Positions 34,024 to 43,918 of a stretch of 64,000 nucleotides of DNA are shown piece after piece. Each line of letters begins with the position of its first letter. Within the stretch, counting starts at the first letter, position 1. A program made the position numbers and the translations under genes. Origin of the DNA: Cyclobacteriaceae bacterium (GTDB lineage: Bacteria; Bacteroidota; Bacteroidia; Cytophagales; Cyclobacteriaceae); contig JALONI010000002.1 in assembly GCA_025455015.1 (NCBI GenBank), positions 21,809 to 85,808 of the forward strand. Reading direction: 5' to 3'. The notes under the pieces are model-generated. The model worked only from the letters and a program-made list of their open reading frames with translations. It had not been told where the DNA came from and did no database searches.

Positions 34024-36387
34024 TTACGGCCGGTTGGCTGTTGGTTGCAGCACCAACACCCCGGCTGCCGACTGGGCAAAGTCGGCCTTGTTCCAGTACA
34101 TGGTTCGAAACTTGCCTTCGGCAAACAGCACGGCCTGATCATCGTAGAACGCACTCATGACATTTCCTGACTGGCCGGTGGGCGACACGGTAACTCCGCG
34201 CGCAGGGTCAGCCCAATCCACAATTTTCCGCAAGGCCGGCCCGCCCGTGACGGGATAGTAGCCGGTGGTGTCCAGCGCAAACTGTAGGTTGTTGATTACT
34301 TCACTGCCACCGTCCACGGCAAAGGGGCCCACATTAAAAAATCTGTCCAGCGGCTTGACGGCCGCCAGCGGATGGGCATGTGTAAGCGTGTGGATTTTCT
34401 TCCAGGACCAATCCACCGGCTGCGGCCCACTTGTCTGCTTCAGGCGCTCGACCGTCCGGTGCGCGGCTTTCTCCAAAATATCCTTTCGCGTTTCGATGTC
34501 ACGCGTGTGCACGTTGTCCCACCACTTGGACGAATCGTTTTGAAAAAAAGGCTTTAGTACATTTTTGATTTCGCTGGTGGTGCGAAACACAGCATAGGCT
34601 TCGCGGCCCAGTTCATCCTCCAGCGCAAATTTCAACGCATGGGTAAGCATGTGGTAGTAGACCGATGGCTCCATTTGCGCTTGGCGATGATCGCCATTCC
34701 ATTGTTTCAAAATAGAGGCTACCGTGTGGGCATCGTCAAACGTACTGGTCGTCAGCGTGCGGGCCATCTCATGGGCAATGGCGCGGTGTTCATTTGACAC
34801 TACATCCAACATCGTTTTCTTTACTTCCTCCACGGTCCACTTTTTATCTTCCGAGAGCAGCTCAACAATACGGCCGGCACGGCTCTTGGGGAAATAGTAG
34901 CCGGGATACAGTTGTCCGTTGATGGTGTCGGGCTGGTTATTGGCCGAGTACACAAACCCCCAGGGCGGATTCACTGCGTGCGGATTCTCCGAAAACGAAA
35001 AATAGTCCGCTGGCTGGGTATCCGTTGCGGCATCTAAAAATAATTTAGGGTTCTGACCTACCGGCCGCTTGGGTAATTTGGCTACCGCCCACCAGGCTAT
35101 GTTTCCATCGCGGTCGGCATACATCAAATTGAGGCCGGGGGCCGAAAACAAAGATGCGGCTTTCTCCACCTGCTGAAAGTTTTGGGCGTGATTCAGGAAG
35201 TAGGCCGCTTGTAACGATTCGTTGTCGTTGTGCATGAGCGACCACCACAATGACACGGGCCGCTGTCCTGTCAAGTCAATTACGCGATTTACCAAGGGGC
35301 CGCGGGGGGTATGCAGCACCTGCATGACCGTGTCCTCGTGTCCTTTGATTCTGATCACCTCTTCGCGGGTGCGGGCGGTACGTATCGCCTCGGGTGTTTC
35401 GTAGTAAAAATCGGTGTCGTCATTTTCAAACATGGTAAGACCCCAGGCACAAAACTCGTTTTGCCCCAGCAGCCCAAACGGTATACCTGCCAGGTGATGG
35501 CCGTAGAATTTATACCCCGGATATTCGAGGTATGCCTCGTACCATACGGCCGGTTGGGCAAATCCAATGTGAGTGTCGTTGGCCAAAATGGGCTTACCCG
35601 ACAGCGTGCGATCGCCACTGATGGCCCAGCCATTGCTGCCCGACCACAGGGCTACGGGCAGTTGCGTTAACGCCTCGTGTACAAAAGCAATCAAGGAATC
35701 GGTGTGCGGCTTGGGTAGGCCCGAATGGCTTTTGATCATCTCGGCATCTGCCACCGACAGCGCGTTCATATCGCGCAGGTAGTCGGGGCCCAGTTCCTGA
35801 CGTATCTTCTCCAATACCGGATCGGTGCGCAGTCCTTCGGCAAAGCCAAACGACATAAAGCCAATGGCGTGATACATGTCCTCGGGCGTAAAGGGTGTCT
35901 TTGGAATACCGATGATGGTAAACTCTATGGGTGTTTTGCCCGTGCGGATGTATTCATTGATGCCGCGCTGATAGGCAAGGGCGGCCCGCTGATACGGGTC
36001 AGACGAGGCCGATAAAAATTTCTGTGCATGCTGGCGCGCAAACTCGTTGATCCCTAAGGTGCGAAAGAGCTTGTCGACTTTCAGGGTGGCGGGGCCCAGC
36101 ACCTCGGACAGACGGCCGCTGGCCGCCCTGCGCAACATTTCCATTTGAAACAGCCGGTCTTGCGCGTGCACGTAGCCGAGGGCCAGGTAGGCGTCTTCCT
36201 CGTTTTGTGCCTCGATGTGCGGCACACCATACGCGTCATACCGAACGGTCACCTCTGCTTTTAACCCCTCTACCGCCAAGGTGCCCTGATAGGTGGGCTT
36301 GGTGGTTGGCAAATAAATGGCGATACCCGCCACTGCCAGCAGGACGAGGAGCAGCAACCCCAACACGATTCGTTTGAAAATTTTCAT
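34024..36387 (-). CDS. Penicillin acylase-family (S45) hydrolase
   Basis: This is a 787-residue Ntn amidohydrolase. It has an N-terminal membrane anchor or signal (FKRIVLGLLLLVLLAVAGIAIYL), an alpha-chain region with YDAYGVPHIEAQNEEDAY and GYVHAQDRLFQMEMLRR, then the self-cleavage site in WSGSNGWAISGDRTLSG, where Ser of SNGW would be the new N-terminal nucleophile. NDTHIGFAQPAVWYE follows. Members cleave amides such as beta-lactam side chains or acyl-homoserine lactones; the substrate is not predictable here. ATG 36387 is chosen since the track adds 17 residues. Confidence 0.9.
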   Translation of the reverse strand: MKIFKRIVLGLLLLVLLAVAGIAIYLPTTKPTYQGTLAVEGLKAEVTVRYDAYGVPHIEAQNEEDAYLALGYVHAQDRLFQMEMLRRAASGRLSEVLGPATLKVDKLFRTLGINEFARQHAQKFLSASSDPYQRAALAYQRGINEYIRTGKTPIEFTIIGIPKTPFTPEDMYHAIGFMSFGFAEGLRTDPVLEKIRQELGPDYLRDMNALSVADAEMIKSHSGLPKPHTDSLIAFVHEALTQLPVALWSGSNGWAISGDRTLSGKPILANDTHIGFAQPAVWYEAYLEYPGYKFYGHHLAGIPFGLLGQNEFCAWGLTMFENDDTDFYYETPEAIRTARTREEVIRIKGHEDTVMQVLHTPRGPLVNRVIDLTGQRPVSLWWSLMHNDNESLQAAYFLNHAQNFQQVEKAASLFSAPGLNLMYADRDGNIAWWAVAKLPKRPVGQNPKLFLDAATDTQPADYFSFSENPHAVNPPWGFVYSANNQPDTINGQLYPGYYFPKSRAGRIVELLSEDKKWTVEEVKKTMLDVVSNEHRAIAHEMARTLTTSTFDDAHTVASILKQWNGDHRQAQMEPSVYYHMLTHALKFALEDELGREAYAVFRTTSEIKNVLKPFFQNDSSKWWDNVHTRDIETRKDILEKAAHRTVERLKQTSGPQPVDWSWKKIHTLTHAHPLAAVKPLDRFFNVGPFAVDGGSEVINNLQFALDTTGYYPVTGGPALRKIVDWADPARGVTVSPTGQSGNVMSAFYDDQAVLFAEGKFRTMYWNKADFAQSAAGVLVLQPTANRP

Positions 36388-36521
36388 GCGGTGTAAAAAC
36401 ATCAATGACCGTTGAAAGATAAGAATTAGATAACACACGCGCGTTGCCCCTGAGGGCTATCGCGCGGGAGCCGGTGCGTGAGGATAGATATGAAATAACT
36501 ACCTTGACCATCATTTTATCC

Positions 36522-37220
36522 ATGAAATCGATTTTGATCTCGATCGCTGCGGTACTCTCCACGAGTGTACTCATCGCCCAGACCGTCTCTCCGTACGGGC
36601 TGCGCACTACGCGATTGGCCGCCTACCAAGCGTCTGTCGTCCGGAATCCAAACATGGAATTGTTAGACCTGGAGAAAGTGGTGCCCGGCCTTGTGCTGGA
36701 CATCCGCTATGCCACCGAAAACAACTTCATGAGGAAACGCATGTACACGTTGGCGAAAGCCTACGCACGCAAGCCGGTGGCGCAGGCGCTGGCACGGGTG
36801 CAAGCCGAACTAAAAACCGAGGGTCTGGGTCTGAAGATTTTTGATGCCTACCGCCCCTATTCTGTAACGGTTGCCTTTTACGAGTCGTATCGGGATACGA
36901 CTTACGTGGCATCACCGTATCGGGGCTCGCGCCACAACCGCGGGTGCGCACTGGATCTGACACTGATCGACCTGGCAACCGGAAAAGAACTGACCATGCC
37001 CACGGCCTTTGACTCCTTTGAAAAAGCCGCTTGGCCGAGCACACCCGTGGCGGACCCTGTGATTAGAAAAAACCGTGACATGCTCATTCGCGTGATGGAG
37101 AAATATGGCTTTCGCGTAAATGCATCCGAGTGGTGGCACTTCGACTTTATAGGCTACCGTCAGTACGATGTGTTGAATGTAAGTTTTGAGGAACTGGAAA
37201 ATTATGGAACCGACAAATAA
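36522..37220 (+). CDS. VanX-type D-alanyl-D-alanine dipeptidase, exported
   Basis: This is a 232-residue zinc peptidase of family M15D with signal peptide MKSILISIAAVLSTSVLIAQ. The metal and catalytic motifs are SRHNRGCALDLTL (SxHxxGxAxD, ligands His and Asp) and SEWWHFDF (ExWH, catalytic Glu and third ligand His). LKIFDAYRPYS holds the conserved Arg. The export signal suggests a role in cell-wall peptide turnover rather than glycopeptide resistance. ATG 36522 is chosen; the track start lies 26 codons earlier. It is divergent from the acylase gene. Confidence 0.92.
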   Translation: MKSILISIAAVLSTSVLIAQTVSPYGLRTTRLAAYQASVVRNPNMELLDLEKVVPGLVLDIRYATENNFMRKRMYTLAKAYARKPVAQALARVQAELKTEGLGLKIFDAYRPYSVTVAFYESYRDTTYVASPYRGSRHNRGCALDLTLIDLATGKELTMPTAFDSFEKAAWPSTPVADPVIRKNRDMLIRVMEKYGFRVNASEWWHFDFIGYRQYDVLNVSFEELENYGTDK

Positions 37221-37221
37221 T

Positions 37222-37545
37222 ATGACCCTTGACCAAGTCCAGCAACAGGTAGATGTTTGGATAAAAAACCATGGCGTCCGCTATTTTAATGAACTGACCA
37301 ACATGGCCATTCTTACCGAAGAAGTGGGCGAATTGGCGCGCATCATGGCGCGCAGGTATGGCGAGCAGTCCGAAAAAGAGTCGGACAAAAACAAAGACCT
37401 GGGCGATGAAATGGCCGATGTGCTTTGGGTGTTGATTTGCCTGGCTAACCAAACGGGTATCAACCTGACGGACGCCTTCCAGAAAAACATGGATAAAAAA
37501 ACGCAGCGCGATGGGCAGCGGCACAAGCAAAATCCTAAACTATGA
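37222..37545 (+). CDS. MazG-like nucleotide pyrophosphohydrolase
   Basis: This is a 107-residue all-alpha NTP pyrophosphatase domain of the MazG superfamily, cytoplasmic, likely cleaning non-canonical nucleotides. The metal motif is LTEEVGELARIMARRYGE and KDLGDEMADVLWVLICLAN (ExxE ... DxxxD type). ATG 37222 lies 1 bp after the vanX stop and gives MTLDQVQQQVDVWIK, the common start of this subgroup; ATG 37204 is the alternative. It is probably co-transcribed with the dipeptidase. Confidence 0.88.
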   Translation: MTLDQVQQQVDVWIKNHGVRYFNELTNMAILTEEVGELARIMARRYGEQSEKESDKNKDLGDEMADVLWVLICLANQTGINLTDAFQKNMDKKTQRDGQRHKQNPKL

Positions 37546-37582
37546 CCGGGTGGTGGCGGCAACCCGCAACGCGGAGCAAGCG

Positions 37583-38284
37583 TCACACCACCAGCACCCC
37601 ATTTCGTAATCTGGGAAGCACGGCATACTCATTGTGCTTCAAGCAAAATTCAAAATCGCGGTAGATGTTTAGTCGGTTCAATCGCTTGACGTGCGAAGAC
37701 TCGCCCAAAAAAGCCGCCAGGTTGTCTTTGGCCAACGTGTATAAATGCCGGGCTGCCAGCGGTGCATCACAATCCGGGCCCAGGTAGTCTTTGAGCTTTT
37801 CAACCACGGCTCCGGCAAACAGGGTATCTTCTAAGTTAACACGCCCTTTCCAGCCGGCACACACCACCAGTACACTGTTTTCGCCCAACAACAAATACTT
37901 GACCACGGTGGACAAATTGAGAAACGAGCCGATGATCACCTCGCGCGCGCCTTTGGCTTTCTCAATCGCCTGCGTACCGTTGGTGGTCGTAAAAGCAAGT
38001 CGCTGACCTTTGATTTCATCGTTCATGTATTCAAAGGGGCTGTTGCCTTTGTCAAACCCCGGTACCTTCTCGCCATTGCGCTCACCGGACGTAATGTAGC
38101 CTTTCTCGTGCATGACACGGCACTGTTCCAAATCGGCAAAGGGTGTGATGCTGTGCACCCCGTGGGCGAATGCCGTGACCATGCAGGAAGTAGCGCGCAA
38201 GATATCTACCACCACCACCGTACGGTCTTTGACATCATACAGATGCATCAATTCCGGGCTCAGGCAAATGTCAATGGTTTTCAT
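37583..38284 (-). CDS. comB: 2-phosphosulfolactate phosphatase-like protein
   Basis: This 233-residue member of the ComB family hydrolyses 2-phosphosulfolactate to sulfolactate in coenzyme M makers. VVVVDILRATSCMVTAFAHG, GERNGEKVPGFDKGNSP and LAFTTTNGTQAIEKA are the family blocks. Coenzyme M synthesis is not expected here; sulfolactate or another organosulfonate is a possible product, but the partners (comA, comC) are not in the window. It follows gcvT by 70 bp on the same strand. Confidence 0.85.
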   Translation of the reverse strand: MKTIDICLSPELMHLYDVKDRTVVVVDILRATSCMVTAFAHGVHSITPFADLEQCRVMHEKGYITSGERNGEKVPGFDKGNSPFEYMNDEIKGQRLAFTTTNGTQAIEKAKGAREVIIGSFLNLSTVVKYLLLGENSVLVVCAGWKGRVNLEDTLFAGAVVEKLKDYLGPDCDAPLAARHLYTLAKDNLAAFLGESSHVKRLNRLNIYRDFEFCLKHNEYAVLPRLRNGVLVV

Positions 38285-38354
38285 TTTATTCTACTTTTTG
38301 TGTTCTCAGCAGCAGCCACCGGTGAAGACCATCCGGTCGTGCCGTTCGGCCAAG

Positions 38355-39437
38355 CTATACAAACGGTGTTTTGGTCACGACAGCCTTGAGGGCTTTGCCG
38401 CGCACCGAAATAAAGATTTCCGAGCCGACTTTGCTGAAAGGCGTAGTCACATAGCCTAGCCCAATGCCCACGCCTAACACGGGCGACTGGGTTCCGGAGG
38501 TGACTTTGCCAAGGGCGTTTCCAGCGGCATCGATAATCGGGTAGTCGTGTCGCGGGATTCCTTTGTCAATCATCTTAAAGCCCACCAGCTTGCGTGTCAC
38601 ACCCGCTTCCTTCTGCGCAGCCAACTGGGCAGCATGGGTAAAAGGCTTGGTAAACTTCGTTATCCACCCCAGGCCGGCTTCCAAAGGCGAAGTGGTATCA
38701 TCAATATCATTGCCGTACAAACAAAAGCCCATTTCAAGCCGCAGCGTATCGCGCGCACCCAGCCCAATCGGCTTGATTCCCTCGGCCTGGCCAGCGTCAA
38801 ACAACGCTTTCCAAACCTGCTCGGCATACGCCTTGTTCACGTACAATTCAAACCCGCCCGCACCGGTATACCCCGTGTTGCTGACGATGGCATCCGGCAC
38901 CCCCGCCACCGTGCCCGTGGCAAAGTGATAATACGGAATAGCCGATAACGCCACGGTTGTCAGTTGTTGAACCACGTCTCTGGCGTTGGGCCCCTGCACG
39001 GCAAACAGGCAAATCTCGTCCGATATATTTTTCATCACCGCACCGGCTGTGTTGTGTTGCGCAATCCAATTCCAATCTTTCTCAATGTTGGATGCATTGA
39101 CCACCAACAGGTAGTCTTCGTCTTTGATTTTGTACACGATCAAATCGTCCACGATTCCCCCCGCGTCATTGGGCAAGCAACTGTATTGGGCTTGGCCACT
39201 CACCAATTTCGAGGCATCGTTGCTGGTGACCCGTTGGATCAAATCCAAGGCGGCCGGCCCTTCAATTTTGAACTCACCCATGTGCGAAACATCAAAAACG
39301 CCCACGGCCTTGCGCACGGTCATGTGCTCTTCAATGTCGGACGAATAGCGCACGGGCATCCAATACCCGGCAAACGGCACCATTTTTCCGCCCAATTTTT
39401 CATGCAGGTGGTGGAGCGGGATTTTTTTTGTTTCCAT
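38355..39437 (-). CDS. gcvT: Glycine cleavage system aminomethyltransferase
   Basis: This is the T-protein, 360 residues, which transfers the methylene group from aminomethyl-lipoyl-H protein to tetrahydrofolate. [39 protein letters not shown] and [18 protein letters not shown] are conserved. The track adds a false 170-residue N-terminal extension overlapping the upstream gene; ATG 39437 is the normal start. It lies 23 bp after the large membrane/TPR gene. Confidence 0.96.
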   Translation of the reverse strand: METKKIPLHHLHEKLGGKMVPFAGYWMPVRYSSDIEEHMTVRKAVGVFDVSHMGEFKIEGPAALDLIQRVTSNDASKLVSGQAQYSCLPNDAGGIVDDLIVYKIKDEDYLLVVNASNIEKDWNWIAQHNTAGAVMKNISDEICLFAVQGPNARDVVQQLTTVALSAIPYYHFATGTVAGVPDAIVSNTGYTGAGGFELYVNKAYAEQVWKALFDAGQAEGIKPIGLGARDTLRLEMGFCLYGNDIDDTTSPLEAGLGWITKFTKPFTHAAQLAAQKEAGVTRKLVGFKMIDKGIPRHDYPIIDAAGNALGKVTSGTQSPVLGVGIGLGYVTTPFSKVGSEIFISVRGKALKAVVTKTPFV

Positions 39438-39460
39438 AGCTTTTTCTGGTTTTGATGAAC

Positions 39461-42421
39461 TTATTCGCCCAATAGCGCGGGGTGGGCTTGCACAAACTGC
39501 CGAAGCTCGGCCACGGGCAGCAGTTCCCCCAACGTATTCAGCGTTTGTTGCGCTTCCTCGGCATACCCCAACCGGGCCGCCTGCAGGGTATAGGCTTTCA
39601 ATACTTTTATGGACTCGGGCTTGGCCAACAGGCCTTCGGTCAGTATTGAAAGTGGTTCCAACGAAGTGGCATCGGCAGCGGCAAAGAATTCCGCACCGGC
39701 TACAATGGCGTCTTCCAAGAATGGACCATGTGCCGCCACAAACCGATAATGGTCGGCAGCCGCACGAGCGTTTCCTTCCTGCTGGGCCAAGGCCGCCAGG
39801 GCGTATTGGTACTCCGCGCGCCATGGATGCGTGGGCCCCAAAGCCTTCAACTGTTGTTGCACCGCCACCCACTGTTGCGCTTTGACAAACTGAACGAGGC
39901 TGAAAAGAATAATGTCCGTGCGAAGCGAAGACGCGGGCACGGGCCATTCGTTAAGCCTGTTCATGCACGCGCGCGAGGCCGCCTCGTGCCCGGCTGCCCA
40001 CAAGCGCTTGGCACGGTCAACGGTGACGGCCGCTTTTGCCTGTGGTTCGCGAATCGATGAAAGAGCCTGTTCAAACGCTGCCTCGGTGGGCGTCTTGTAG
40101 GTGGCGAAGAGTATCTGCTGGCGGTCACTCCATGCCGGGCTACCTACGGTTGCGCGAAGGACATCCGCTGTTTCGCGTGCGAGGGTGGCCACCGCTGCAT
40201 CGGTGGACGTGGCCAAGCTATCCCACAGGGTGAGCGCATCGGCCCTGCGGCCCTGCTCGATCAAGGCAATGGCCTTTATGACCTCACCTTCGCGGCCTGC
40301 TTCGGCTGCATAGCCTCGGCTGCCTTCCCAGTTTCCTGCGTGGGCATGCCAGAGTGCGAGCAAGTAGGCATACTCCGGGCGCCTGGCCTTGAAGTTCAAT
40401 TCCTGAATCAACGAAACGGCATCGCGCGCGAGGCCCAGCCGGTAATAGCCGTGGGCGGCTGCCATCAACAGCGATGGTTCAAAAAACTGATTGGATGGTC
40501 TTCGCGCCAGCGTGGTCACCGCCTTTAGTGTACCCGTATCCAGACGGTGAAGTTGGTTGATCAGTTGGTTCACCAACCGCACGCTGGTGTACAATGACAA
40601 CACGGTGTCGGCAGGCAGGCGCAAGGGCAGCGTCAGTTCGCGCTGCTGCCTGTTAGCCAAGGCAAACGCGTTGGCCAGCGCGCCTTCGCTATTCGTCTGG
40701 GTAGCCAGCAGCAACGAATCGGCAGGCACCGCCACGCGTACCTGAGCGGCAGTTGCTAAAAAATTGGTTTCCGCTGCCGAGGCAACTTGTGTGGTATTTG
40801 CTTGCGCGAAATAATAAAAGGCTGAATCCGCGGAGTTGATGTGAGCGTGGGTGGATCCCAGCGCCAACCGCACCGCCCCGTCCTGGGGAAATCTTTTCCG
40901 CGCTTTGTGAAGCGTCTCCAACGCATCCAGCGGCTTGCCCTGCTGTAACTGCAGGCTGCTTTGATTGATGTAGGCCCACGCATCATCTCCGGCCATGGCC
41001 GCGTAGCCGTAAGCCTCGATGGCTTCCGTCCATCGTTGATTGACGGTGTGTATGTTGGCCAACACATAGTTGCCGTGATGTGTATATTTTTTGTAGCGTG
41101 CTGCGTTCTCCAACTCTTCCTGCGCGGCTTCCACTTGCCCGTTACTCAAATGCCAATCGGCCAACCCCAAGAGATAGCCCGAGGTGGCGCGGTAGACTGA
41201 GCTTGTCCACACGGCATATACAAAGAAGGCAACCGTGGCGATGGTGGCCCCGATGCGAAACGTGACAAACGGCATCACCTTGGGTTTGTACAACACTTTG
41301 TAAACGGCCACGTTATCGCCCAACAAGGGAACAAAGTTGATGGCCATGTATAGAAAGAAGATGATGCCAAATCCCAAATGGCCGAAGAGAATGATCTGGC
41401 GCGCGAGTTGCAGCAGCGGATCGTTGTGGGTAGCCATGAAAAAGGCCAGCGAACTGGTCACGGCCGTTACCAACGCCACATAAAAGTACGTGGCCGCAGG
41501 GTCGGGCGAAAAGATTGACTCATAGGTGGGGTGCTGCCTCCGAAAGCCCCACACGCCCACCACCATGGTGGCGGTGAGCAGCAGGTACACAAACAAGGGG
41601 TCGATGTTCCAACGGATCAGGTAGATCGAATCGGCATACAACAGAAACACATTGAGCAGATACACCACGGCCCCGATCAGAAAGTGGCGTAAACTCTTCT
41701 GCGGCCTTCCTTGCCCGATGATCCAAACAAAACCCGCCATGATCTCGTGAGCCGATAGCAAGATGACGAGCAACGCCATCAGCAACACGGACGGCACCAG
41801 GCGCACGGCCAACAGCCCCAGCGGATCGGGTACTGAAGCGAAGAAGAAGAGGGTGACCACCACGCCTACCGTAACAACGGAAAAAACCAAAAAGCGCACC
41901 GTCCATTGTGCCTCTCGCCCCACCCAATGAAAATACACAAGGGCAATTGAGTACACACAAACGATGCCCACTAACGGCACTTGATTGGCTAACCCAAAAA
42001 GTCCGAACGCGGGCACGCGCAAGCTTACCCAGCAAACTACCCACACCGCAAATCCCAGCAGAAACCAAAATCGCGGCAACGCAGAAATGACCGTTGCCAT
42101 CACCACCAGGCAGGCCAGCATAAGGGCAACAAAAACGTAGGCGGCCGGGCGATTGGGGTTGAATAAACTACCTTGCACCGATTCATAAATCAGGTAGTTA
42201 TCGGCTGGCTCAGGCAATGAAAAACCACCTACGGAAAGCTGACCGGTGACAACGGGCAGCAGCACGCGTTGCTCCAACTGCTCGGGTTTGATTACCGGAG
42301 CCGGCTGCCGATCATACGCATACCAGACATAGGCGGTGGCAACCAAAAACAGCGCGGCCAGCACGGCCAGCCATCGTTGCTGGTCTGTTGGCCAAAGTTT
42401 CCAAAAACGGAAGGCGTACAT
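39461..42421 (-). CDS. Large membrane protein with TPR-like C-terminus, unknown
   Basis: This is a 986-residue protein I do not recognise. Residues 1-425 hold about ten hydrophobic helices: one at the N-terminus, a small extracytoplasmic segment (about 42-90), and then clusters of helices. Residues 430-980 are soluble and made of helical pairs resembling tetratricopeptide repeats ([17 protein letters not shown]-like, [40 protein letters not shown]). The gene starts 6 bp after gatC and is followed closely by gcvT, so it is in an operon of translation and metabolism genes. It could be a membrane scaffold or assembly factor; function is unknown. Confidence 0.8.
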   Translation of the reverse strand: MYAFRFWKLWPTDQQRWLAVLAALFLVATAYVWYAYDRQPAPVIKPEQLEQRVLLPVVTGQLSVGGFSLPEPADNYLIYESVQGSLFNPNRPAAYVFVALMLACLVVMATVISALPRFWFLLGFAVWVVCWVSLRVPAFGLFGLANQVPLVGIVCVYSIALVYFHWVGREAQWTVRFLVFSVVTVGVVVTLFFFASVPDPLGLLAVRLVPSVLLMALLVILLSAHEIMAGFVWIIGQGRPQKSLRHFLIGAVVYLLNVFLLYADSIYLIRWNIDPLFVYLLLTATMVVGVWGFRRQHPTYESIFSPDPAATYFYVALVTAVTSSLAFFMATHNDPLLQLARQIILFGHLGFGIIFFLYMAINFVPLLGDNVAVYKVLYKPKVMPFVTFRIGATIATVAFFVYAVWTSSVYRATSGYLLGLADWHLSNGQVEAAQEELENAARYKKYTHHGNYVLANIHTVNQRWTEAIEAYGYAAMAGDDAWAYINQSSLQLQQGKPLDALETLHKARKRFPQDGAVRLALGSTHAHINSADSAFYYFAQANTTQVASAAETNFLATAAQVRVAVPADSLLLATQTNSEGALANAFALANRQQRELTLPLRLPADTVLSLYTSVRLVNQLINQLHRLDTGTLKAVTTLARRPSNQFFEPSLLMAAAHGYYRLGLARDAVSLIQELNFKARRPEYAYLLALWHAHAGNWEGSRGYAAEAGREGEVIKAIALIEQGRRADALTLWDSLATSTDAAVATLARETADVLRATVGSPAWSDRQQILFATYKTPTEAAFEQALSSIREPQAKAAVTVDRAKRLWAAGHEAASRACMNRLNEWPVPASSLRTDIILFSLVQFVKAQQWVAVQQQLKALGPTHPWRAEYQYALAALAQQEGNARAAADHYRFVAAHGPFLEDAIVAGAEFFAAADATSLEPLSILTEGLLAKPESIKVLKAYTLQAARLGYAEEAQQTLNTLGELLPVAELRQFVQAHPALLGE

Positions 42422-42427
42422 CGCAGG

Positions 42428-42715
42428 CTATTCGATCACTTTGGGAACCCGGAAGTACGTGCCATCGTGGCGAGGCGCATGTTGCAATCCCTTTTCCCGG
42501 GGCAGCATGTGGGCTGGTTCGTCTTCCCGAAGCTGATTGACTTCATGCGTCATGGAGGTGAGCGGTTCCACACCAGCCGTGTCCACTTCGCGCAGTTTTT
42601 CCACAAAAGACAACATCTGGCTCAAGTCCTTCACCATGCCGGCCTCCTCTTCGGGCTTTACCTCCAGCCGCGCCAAGTGCGCCAATTTGTGAAGTGTCTG
42701 TTTGTCGAGTGACAT
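42428..42715 (-). CDS. gatC: Asp-tRNA(Asn)/Glu-tRNA(Gln) amidotransferase subunit C
   Basis: This is a 95-residue subunit of the GatCAB transamidase, which makes Gln-tRNA(Gln) or Asn-tRNA(Asn) from mischarged tRNA. MSLDKQTLHKLAHLARLEVK and the C-terminal REDEPAHMLPREKGLQHAP ... FRVPKVIE are typical. gatA and gatB are not in the window. ATG 42715 is chosen over the track start, which adds 20 residues. Confidence 0.95.
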   Translation of the reverse strand: MSLDKQTLHKLAHLARLEVKPEEEAGMVKDLSQMLSFVEKLREVDTAGVEPLTSMTHEVNQLREDEPAHMLPREKGLQHAPRHDGTYFRVPKVIE

Positions 42716-42787
42716 GTATTGGAATCGGGAGCACAAAAATGCAATTTTATCGGCATAATTATTAGCCCGCGCCAAACCTTCCCGCTC

Positions 42788-43918
42788 ATGATCTTTTCCT
42801 CCTTCACCGTGGTGGAGCTTGCCTCTGTACTGGCGGGCCCCAGCGTAGGTCAGTTTTTTGCCGAACTGGGTGCGCGTGTCATCAAAATTGAAAACCCGCG
42901 GGCGGGTGGCGATGTCACACGCACATGGAAATCACCGGGCGAGCGCACGGACGACCGCTCGGCCTACTTCTGCTCGGTAAACTGGGGTAAGCGATCGGTC
43001 GCGTTGGACCTGGGCCAATCCGTGGACCGAGCCATTGCGCACGGCCTGATCCAAAAAGCCGATGTCGTTATTGCCAGCTACAAGCCGGGCGATGCCCCCA
43101 AACTTCAAATGGACTATGAAAGGCTGCAAACCATCAATCCTGCGCTGGTGTATGGAAACATCACGGGGTACGGAGAAGACACCGACCGCGTGGGGTATGA
43201 TGCGGTGGTACAGGCCGAAAGCGGATTCATGCATTTGAATGGAGAAAAAGATGGCGGGCCGATGAAGATGCCGGTGGCGTTGATTGACGTGCTGGCCGCC
43301 CATCAGCTCAAAGAGGGTATCTTGCTGGCCTTGCTGCAACGGCAAATAACCGGGCGCGGAGCCTTCGTAACGGTGTCATTGATGCAAACGGCCTTGTCGT
43401 CATTGACAAACCAAGCAAGCAACTATTTGGTGGGGGGCCAAGCCCCCGGGCGGCAGGGTTCGCTACATCCCAACATTGCCCCCTATGGCGATGTGTTCTC
43501 CACCCGCGACAACCAATCGCTGCTCTTGGCCGTGGGTAGCAACAAACAGTTTTCGCTGTTGCTGGAAGCGCTGGGCCTCGCGCTCACCGCTGATGAGCGC
43601 GAGCTTTTTATGACCAATGAAACACGCGTCCAGAACCGGGCCGCGTTGGCTTCGCGGCTGGCTCCGGTCATCCAAGCCAAGTTGGGCGATCCGCTCATCG
43701 CACAGCTTCGCCAACGCAAAATTCCGGCCGGCATCATTCAACCCGTACCGCGGGCCTTGGCCTTGCCGGAGGCAAGCGCGCTCTTTTTGAAAACGGACTC
43801 GTTTACGGGTCTTCGGAATTTTGTGGCTGACGTCAGCGGCCTTGAGCGGATGCCGCTGTCGCCTCCTCCCCACCTGGGCGAGCACTCCGAAGAAATCAGT
43901 CGCGAAGTGAGGCCCTAA
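42788..43918 (+). CDS. CaiB/BaiF-family CoA transferase
   Basis: This is a 376-residue class III CoA transferase. FTVVELASVLAGPSVGQFFAELGA and VIKIENPRAGGDVTR are the N-terminal blocks, and the likely catalytic Asp is in MPVALIDVLAAHQLKEG (about residue 160). Substrates in this family vary widely (acyl-CoA donors and carboxylates), so none is named. ATG 42788 is chosen. It is divergent from gatC and convergent with menA, with stop codons overlapping by 3 bp. Confidence 0.9.
   Translation: MIFSSFTVVELASVLAGPSVGQFFAELGARVIKIENPRAGGDVTRTWKSPGERTDDRSAYFCSVNWGKRSVALDLGQSVDRAIAHGLIQKADVVIASYKPGDAPKLQMDYERLQTINPALVYGNITGYGEDTDRVGYDAVVQAESGFMHLNGEKDGGPMKMPVALIDVLAAHQLKEGILLALLQRQITGRGAFVTVSLMQTALSSLTNQASNYLVGGQAPGRQGSLHPNIAPYGDVFSTRDNQSLLLAVGSNKQFSLLLEALGLALTADERELFMTNETRVQNRAALASRLAPVIQAKLGDPLIAQLRQRKIPAGIIQPVPRALALPEASALFLKTDSFTGLRNFVADVSGLERMPLSPPPHLGEHSEEISREVRP

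Noticed and set aside
38355-39947. gcvT with a 170-residue N-terminal extension
   Set aside because: The extension is the shadow of the overlapping upstream gene; GcvT homologues start at [16 protein letters not shown].
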